Assembly (NCBI GenBank): GCA_900074885.1
Contig: FJUW01000001.1
Span: forward strand, 1,054,001-1,118,000
DNA: 64,000 bases
Source: Rhynchosporium graminicola
Lineage: Eukaryota; Ascomycota; Leotiomycetes; Helotiales; Ploettnerulaceae
Direction: 5' to 3'
Positions within the stretch are counted from its first letter, which is position 1, and each line of letters begins with the position of its first letter. Below, piece after piece: positions 56,927 through 64,000 of this stretch. The position numbers were made by a program, and so were the translations under genes. Under the pieces are notes generated by a model. The model searched no databases, had not been told where the DNA came from, and was given only the letters and a program-made list of their open reading frames with translations.

Positions 56927-58619
56927 CTATTGAACTTCTTTTCCCACAGCACGAATTCTCCCACCGAATTTCCAGAGTAGAAAAGGACCCGGGACCGCAA
57001 AAGCGATGAATAGAAACGCCAATAAACTATTTCCCCATCCATAATCAAGACGATCGTATAGTTTTGGCGCGAACAGAGGAAATGCAAACCCGAATATATT
57101 GCTCAGAAACCGTACAGCGGCAACGGCTGAGGCTGAATGATCACCGAAAGCCTCCACTGTATATTGTATAACGGCTTGTGTAGCAAGAGTGGCTCCGCCG
57201 GAGAATATCGCAATTCCGATGTCTGGCATAATCCACAACAAACGCTCCTGGACTGACCACCCATACCCTACGAAATGAAAATGTCAGTCTTTATTTCCCT
57301 CATCTCGAGTAGAAAATTGCGAGTGTGAAACCTAAAAGAGAAGAAATGCGACATGCACTTACAAAACAGCCCGATAGGCATTGCAATGGCACCTGGTATC
57401 ATCATAGGAACACGGTATTCGGGACTGGTGGATCCGCCAGCCTTTACCGTCAGGTGTTTCCAAACTCTGTCTGTAGCCCAACCTCCCACTTGTGACCCAA
57501 TTGTGTTCCCTACAGCAATTGCAGTGTAGTGGAGACCGCTAATGGTGGTGGACTGATGATAAAGCTCCTCGAAAATGGCTCCGAATGTTGTGATTGCGAG
57601 GCAGTAAACACCGAATTCGTAAGCCAGAAAAATGGATATCAGTGGCACAAGGGGTTGGCTGAAAAGCATTCGCACGGGCCGGACCATGGTTACCTTGAGC
57701 TTCTGAGATAGCTTGGGGTGCGACAACTCATGCTTTGTGAAATACCCCTCCCCACTTTCCTTGCGTAGATCTCGAGCTTTTTTCGCAAGTAAAGTTGGTG
57801 CATAGCTTTCATAAATCAGAAAGAAGCCCAAGACAACAAGGAAGCCATCGCCAGCCGATACTATCCAAAAAATCCAAGGCCATCCAATGTTCTCAGCGAC
57901 GATTCCGCCAATTATTGGCCCTACAGCTACACCAAGAAGTGGTGTGAAAGTTACCAAAGCGTATGTTTTCCCTCGTTGGGCTGGTTTCCAGATATCTGCC
58001 ATCATAGGTCCGGGCAGCTGTTTTCATTAGGATTGACCAAAATTTATTCGGGGGCTAGACTGCTCACGGCTAATCCAACACTTGCTCCCAGTCCCGAAAG
58101 AAAGCGCCCGATGATTAGCAGAGCTTTCATCTTTCCCACGGGAGCAACTGCATTCCAAAGGATATACCAGACATGGCAAAGGAGATAAACCTTCTTCCGT
58201 CCGAAAAGTTCCGAAAGTGGTGAGATAAAGAGGGGTCCGAATGCCAGTGCCAGGACGTATATTGATAAGATGAGATTCGTCTCGGAATCTCCTGTGTGAA
58301 GGTCGTTCTCGATGTCCAGAAGTGCTGGAGCCAGCATACTGGTGCTCATCAAAGAAACCAGGCCACCAAATGATATAAGTATTGTCATGCTCAGTTTCCG
58401 ACGTAGAGACCAATTCATGGGATGCTGCGGATCGTCATTGCCGGCCCAGGTGACCTGGTACTCGTTAGAAAAGGAAAGTGATTGGCAAGTTTGAAAGCCT
58501 TTAGAGTTGTGTTATACCTCGTGTGTGTCGTTTGAGCCGCCGATATATTTTTCTGGATCTACAGAACTACGTATCCGGGGTTCTTCGTCACTCGACGATA
58601 TCTCCTTACTCGCAGGCAT
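56927..58619 (-). CDS. MFS transporter, DHA1-type (multidrug/polyamine-like)
   Basis: Minus-strand exons: 58518-58619, 58068-58454, 57363-58017 and 56927-57267, giving 494 residues. The cytoplasmic N-terminus (MPASKEISSSDEEPR) is followed by VTWAGNDDPQHPMNWSLRRK, the typical DHA1 lead-in to helix 1. Motif A-like FISPLSELFGRKKVY and the helix 4 block GRFLSGLGASVGLALPG are present, the latter completed across a 50-bp intron. ADIWKPAQRGKTYALVTFTP, GPIIGGIVAENIGWPWIFWI and the large central loop follow. WYGWSVQERLLWIMPDIG is restored across the last intron. It is likely a plasma-membrane proton antiporter exporting drugs, toxins or polyamines; the substrate is not deducible. All frames are open, so it should be functional. 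Confidence 0.92.
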
Positions 58620-61600
58620 GGTGAATGGTGACTGTGAAATGGATGTCGCGCCGAGAGGGATTGTTTGTGTTTTTGGCCACCAAAAGTTGTTCGAGCAACT
58701 CTAAAAGATAGTATTAATACTAATTGTATCTCATTGGCTTACAGCTCTCACGCTGCTGCTGGTATTGTTCTTGACGAGGAGTTGAAGTAGGAGCTGGAAA
58801 GTGACGGAGAGGTAAAGCTAAGAAAGGTTTAGCCCGATTTTAGTCAGTGCGGAGTTCAACTGGAGTCAAAATTTCGTGCGTCAAAAAAATCGCTTCAGAT
58901 TCTCAGTGCTTGTTGGTAAATGCAGAATGCAGTGTTGTCGGAGTTGGATTCAGGTACAGAATATCACGGAGCAGGTTTGAATTCCGGTAGCATGAACCTT
59001 TGAAAGGACCGCGACAGACGAAATCGTATCGAAAAGTCGGTTTCGACTACTGATTTGATGCTACACCTCTGAAGGCTTGAACTTCTTATATCGCCGTACC
59101 GTAGGCCTATTTGTTGATACTCAATCCGAAACTTACCCTACCTTGCTCAACCTGATCAGCTGTCAATTCTATGTGACTAAATTTGATAAGCATATTCTAG
59201 CTGTGGCAGTCAAATCACCAGTGGCACTTACTATTCTAAGCAGCCTGGTTTCAATGCCCGAGAATCGTTTGCCAAACGAGCCCTTACAGGCTACCCGGAG
59301 CTGAGAGGTTTACCAAGTTAGTACCACATTCCATTGCAAGCCGACATCCCAGCATTCTGCAATCTTAGTTTCTTACTGTGCATCAATATCCTTCTTACAG
59401 TGCATCAGAATATTAGGTAGGAGGCCCGCAGTCTCGGTCTGAAAAGGCCTGTAGCAGGGCTTCTGAAAGGGTATCGGACATTCCGCCAGTGCTACTACTG
59501 CCAAGCCCTCTCGCATTGCAGATCGAAGCTTCGTCTCTCAACAATCCCTGAAGACTTGGCGATCAGATAAAGAAGGTGACAATGCAATGCATCCCGTGTG
59601 CACTAAGCGATCATGTAAGATAAGATCTCACAGTAATCTTTCAGAGTCACAGTCAGCCTTAGTCGCCCATTGGATATCAGATATCCACAATCACGAGAAG
59701 GAATGCTGCCAACTGCCAACAACTTTATCTGTATATGGTTAGTGTTTCGTGTTTGAGAGGAAGGCGCTTCCCGAGCTCCGTATGTGAGCTCCGTATCCGC
59801 CCTAGAGATCTGTGGGGTACTCATTAAATAGCAGTCGGATTGTCCTTCGTACACCGTTTGTAAGTGGTTTGTTCTGGCCTCTTTAAAGGGGATTGTAGCG
59901 CGTAGAGCTCTGGGATCATTTTGCGTAGACTCGCTGTCCAATCACGCATTAATCTCACCTGTTAATCAGCAGGAGCTTCAAAAAGTTAAGGTATGCAGCT
60001 AGTTACAGCATCTCAGTGCTTGTGATTCCCATCAACGGGTAGTTAATATGCTACATTTATGGATACGATTCTTTCGTCATGAGGCCACGAGGCACAAACG
60101 CATCGCACCCAGAGATGTATGTGCATGCGGCTATTGCTCGGTTAGCAATCAAATTAGAAAAACAAACCTGAAGGTGCCAAATGTGATTATTCACGCGTCG
60201 AAAGCACCCGCTTTGTAAAATATAAAGAGAACACATGATTCGTATCCTTCTCATTGAAATCATCACATCTCTAGATAATTAATGATTAGAGACTCATAGG
60301 TAATTGGTTATACAAATGTTTCAGGTAGGTGCGAGCGCTGGTAGGGGAAATACTCGCTTATCTCGAGCACGTGAAGTGGCAAGGATGCAGAGTGCCTAAT
60401 GCAGGGTGAATTGTAGGTGCGTGTGTGCCTTGGTGCCTCACGACGACATTATCGTACCCGTCTTACTGTATTGCCTCTCGGGTGTTTCAGCAGATGCAAG
60501 CAGGCGCTAGAACGTGATTACTTTTGGCCACGATCTCCATATCGATCATCAAATTCCTCGGTCTCGGTGTCTTTGTGCCGGATTGCCAATCTCTCCGCCA
60601 AGGAAGGCTAAGACTTTCAAGAAAGCTAGTGCTTATGGTGGATGTATTCATCCCTGCTCCAAGCTTTCGGTCTTTCTGTTCCGTTCTCCCCAAAGGATTA
60701 GTATTTAACCAACAAAATTGTATTACTAGCATAACATTTTGCTAGTTTGTACCAGGAGAGGTAGATTCACACAAGGTGGCTTCAAATTGAGCCACTTCGA
60801 GTGTACAAGCGGTTTAGCTAAAAGACCCTATTGCGAGCACTGCGATGGTAAAGTCAAGCTTTCCAAGGGCGGGAAGGCAATCCTCGGAGGTTGGAATGAA
60901 AAGCGGTGCGAAGATAGGGTCGGCCCATTGGCTGCTGCAACCTTAATGCAACGTTGGACTTGGTTTGTCCTTTAGGCATGTATTCCGAGTAGTGCCGAAC
61001 GCTGCCAGCACGAACGGACGAAGAGATTAACCGGTTACGATAGGTGCCTATCTATTAGAGCGCTTCAACGACGATTTTCGAAGGCTCAATTGTTGGCGGT
61101 ATAGCCAGCTTTCGACCTATTTAGAAATCTCCTGTGGCGCGCGGCCCGACCCACACAATGTATGCAAGCCGGATTTGCAACATCCAATGTCGACAATATC
61201 AAGTGCTGTTATCAAATGTACAGTTTTGCCTGCGCAGAAAACCCCAAACTCCACCTGGAGCCATCAAAGTAAAGGCTACTCTAAGCCTAGTCCTAACACG
61301 AATCCTATCCATAACGCTAACCTGAACTAATCCTACTGCCGTAACTACTCGCAGTCTCGCAGTTGCAGACATAGTCAGAGGGTATTAACACTGCCTCGGC
61401 TGTCCAAGTCAGAAGTGGACCAGATGTGGGTAAAAATCTGGACCAGGTGCCTTCGAAATTGCCTGTTTGGGCTAGTGGTAAGGTCGACATAAAGGTATGG
61501 CATGGACGATATAGTGAAAGTCGAAAGATGCGATTGATACTTACCTACCTAGGTAGGAATGTTGACAAAGTGGAGCGGTGAGGAGCATGACTGGAACGTC

Positions 61601-61810
61601 TCGGTCACGCAATCAGCATCTGCACCATCTTACTTGATCATCAGGAATGACTGTATTACAGGGCTCCGACTCCGAGCTTATGAATTCGTCCTTCGCGGTT
61701 CGTAGGTACAAGCAACGAGGAAGAAAGGATGATACATTTGTCTCTCTCCCTTCTTTAACAAGACCTCCCATTTTAATCTAGGAATCTGGATCCTCGATTT
61801 AGTATTAAAA
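58620..61810. other. 3.2-kb intergenic region
   Basis: No gene supported on either strand. The left end is the promoter of the MFS gene and the right end that of the bZIP-like gene; between them only short open frames are seen. Confidence 0.55.
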
Positions 61811-63416
61811 ATGGATCTTGAAATGCCCAGAAACCACTCCATTTCGTCTCACCGCAGCCATGAACAACGTGAGATAAGCGATAATGGATCAGGATCTAGT
61901 CAGATTTTAATGTCACGAGTCATAGACACGCCTGCTAAGAAACGAAATCGCCTGGCTCAACGAAAGCATCGATCAAGTTAAGAAGCAAGCCTCGTTACAT
62001 GTCTAGTGGAGCTGATGAGTGGCAGATCGTCTACCTACGAGACAAAATCTACCAGCACCAGATGATGTACTTTCTTTTCCTAGCCAGACATTCTTGCAGC
62101 GAGCTAGCGAGTTCGACGAGAAATTACCGCATGAGAATGAGAGCAATCTCAACAGTGACTATGAAAGGTTTGTGACATACCTCACGCGTAGATGATCAGA
62201 AATTGATGTATGAGCCAAAAAGACTGATACTGCTTTAGCCTCGGAAACATGGACTTTGCTTCAGAGAATCCCAATATTTGGACCGAGTCTGAATTGGACA
62301 CTGTCTTTGGCGCTGATCAGCTGACATACCCCGATATGATCACCACTAGATCAGGTTGGAAGCCTTTACCCGCCAGCACGCACCTTTCCCTCTCTGAACG
62401 CACGTCTGAAGTCCCGGGAACTGGTTCTGGCTACAGCTCAGAAGAGCTGTCATCCACAGCAGTGCAAACACGATTCAATAACTCCTACTCCATGGCCATA
62501 TCGGATTACCAGTCTGAAGGAGCCGGGAACATGTCTTCGGCCAGAAAAAGGTCCGCTACAGGCATGGTCCAATTCCAAGGCCGTCAAGATTTTGATAAGA
62601 GCCCTGAGATACATGCAAGAGATGATCAGATTACTTCCAGGGATCGGAGGATACCGCAGCCAATAAATACTAGTGGATTTCCTACAGTTGGAAGTCGAAA
62701 CTTAGGCCTACAATCACCGCCCGAGGAACCAACTGATACCACTTCTAATTCTTCACCAGGATCCAGCCCACACTCAGAACACCGCTTTGGGGTGATTCTA
62801 GCCGCAGTTGAGGCTGCAGGATTCAGCAGTCTCGATGAGATGGCCATGGAATACTACACTGCCACAATTCCTGAAGAATCACCATTCCGCTCCACACAGT
62901 CTCTGAGCCGATCCAGACAATTGAAAGATCTTCTTCAGGTACTTGATTCCAGCAGCACACAATGGTCTGGCCAAGAAAATAAAGATTACCGTGGGGGAAT
63001 ATCGAAGTCAGCGCAGGCCATCTTTGCCCAAGAGCTAGAGGAGCTGAAGCAGAAAGATTTTCGAGACCAGAGAAGTCTAGACGAAAGCCTGGTATTGCAA
63101 TACACGCAGTTTTCTCCGCCCCACGGACACGCCCCTCGGGCGTTTTTGAATTTACAAACTTCAATGCAAGACATTAGACGGCTGAGAGAGAATGTAAGTA
63201 AAATAATCCTCCCCTACAACTGCTTCTTTGAAGTGGGATACGCTCGAATATTTCTAGTTCAAAACTAAGACACTTCAGATGCCAGAAACATGGTCGACGT
63301 TAATGGCTTTCACCCGCCAGGCTGGGGTTCCTACACCTTTGAGCTCTCAAATTGTGTCTGCATTCCTACGTGCTTGTGCTTTCATAGACATTAATGAGAG
63401 ACAAGCAAGTCTTTGA
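61811..63416 (+). CDS. bZIP-like fungal transcription regulator
   Basis: Four exons: 61811-61976, 62026-62167, 62239-63193 and 63279-63416, giving 466 residues. The basic region TPAKKRNRLAQRKHRS (about 40-55) has the bZIP Asn and Arg pattern (NRLAQRKHR). After the 49-bp intron, however, the chain continues NRLPTRQNLPAPDDVLSF, not a heptad leucine zipper. The rest is a Ser-rich linker followed by a conserved-looking C-terminal domain. That domain contains VEAAGFSSLDEMAMEYYTAT, IPEESPFRSTQSLSRSRQL and QAIFAQELEELKQKD. Exon 4 ends VSAFLRACAFIDINERQASL. Fungal regulators with a bare basic region and this type of C-terminus often sit beside metabolite genes. Its neighbours here are a distant transporter and a peptidase. 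Confidence 0.75.
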
Positions 63417-63777
63417 AGGGGCTCATACAACTATTGGTTAGGCGCTTGAGTGAGTAATTTTATGTAGACGTAAGTCCTTGGTGGTTGGCAAATCTTGGCA
63501 ACGGAATGAAAAGGCATTCTCATGGTGCAAATAATCATAGTACAACCGATGTGACATTCTCATGAAATTTTTTTCACTGCTTTTTTTTAATCGAAATTTA
63601 AGGTACTGATACATATGGTATGCTAATTGTCGGAAAGCTCGCGTTATTTCGCTTTCTGTAGCTCGACCTAATAATGCGGGTAATGCCCACAGAGTTGCGA
63701 ACGATGTTTGCGTCGAACCATTGAACTACCCTGCGCCAAAACAGACACCATCTCTTGAATCCAGCCATTCATGAGCC

Positions 63778-64000
63778 TTAGCCATAGTACCAAGGTCTCG
63801 TGCTCCTGTATCGGTACTGCAATGCTAAATCTTTCAGTTGGGGAAAGTTCTGAGAAGTCAAAAATTCAGCAATAATTTCTTCGAGTGAGCTCGCCATGAC
63901 TTACAGGAGTGCCAAATCCTGTGACTGGATCCCAGCCTTCCAAAGCAGGGAAACCGGTGGTGTTACAGCCGCTGTTGGATCCATATATGATATCAGTGAA
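63778..64000 (-). CDS. Tripeptidyl-peptidase (sedolisin, S53), C-terminal part
   Basis: The last two exons lie on the minus strand; the gene continues beyond the window. Exon piece 63905-64000 reads FTDIIYGSNSGCNTTGFPAL then EGWDPVTGFGTP. Intron 63850-63904 has GTAAGT and a CTCAG acceptor. The last exon, 63778-63849, gives NFPQLKDLALQYRYRSTRPW plus YYG. The FxDI...GWDPVTGxGTPNF block is the calcium-binding C-terminal signature of sedolisins. The catalytic Glu/Asp/Ser residues lie in the part not present. These enzymes are secreted or vacuolar acid peptidases that release tripeptides. The gene is convergent with the bZIP-like gene, about 360 bases apart. Confidence 0.88.

Overview
This window is nuclear DNA from a filamentous ascomycete. 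Genes carry short introns (about 45-185 bp) with GT...CTAAY/CTGAC...AG signals, and the gene content is typical of Pezizomycotina: a HET-domain protein, a DUF2985 membrane protein, a Mis13/Dsn1 kinetochore protein, a Baeyer-Villiger monooxygenase, a fungal bZIP-type regulator and a sedolisin. The style is closest to Leotiomycetes, but sequence alone does not prove a species. No rRNA, tRNA or CRISPR array was found.

Layout. 1-1.4 kb: nothing firm. 1.4-2.5 kb: an NmrA-like oxidoreductase broken by two frameshifts. 3.9-6.4 kb: secreted S41 peptidase. 7.2-8.8 kb: Mis13/Dsn1. 10.9-12.0 kb: secreted protein of unknown function. 14.0-16.3 kb: decayed zinc-finger/ankyrin gene. 19.4-21.4 kb: HET-domain gene. 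21.4-25.6 kb: gene desert with relics and a diverged repeat. 25.6-27.5 kb: secreted FAD-linked oxidase. 29.8-31.9 kb: DUF2985 protein. 32.5-33.0 kb: small mitochondrial-type membrane protein with an in-frame TGA followed by more coding-like sequence. 34.0-36.0 kb: Baeyer-Villiger monooxygenase. 38.3-39.2 kb: unknown protein on the minus strand. 40.97-42.0 kb: an intact-looking DNA transposon derivative with 49-bp terminal inverted repeats and a perfect 8-bp target duplication. 43.5-46.4 kb: degenerate sequence. 46.5-47.9 kb: SRPK-like kinase with a one-base frameshift in the catalytic domain. 48-52.9 kb: nested, mutated DNA transposons, including a mariner relic, short inverted-repeat elements and a TIR element with an unknown ORF broken by TAA/TAG codons. 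53.2-53.6 kb: small cysteine-rich secreted protein beside this repeat island. 56.9-58.6 kb: MFS transporter. 61.8-63.4 kb: bZIP-like regulator. 63.8 kb to the end: C-terminus of a tripeptidyl-peptidase.

Housekeeping genes (Mis13, DUF2985) alternate with secreted hydrolases and oxidases and with repeat-rich stretches. In-frame stops in the repeats are mainly TAA/TAG where CAA/CAG or TGG codons are expected, which fits RIP-type C-to-T mutation; dinucleotide ratios were not computed. No biosynthetic cluster is evident. Exon boundaries were placed by eye from splice signals and reading-frame continuity.
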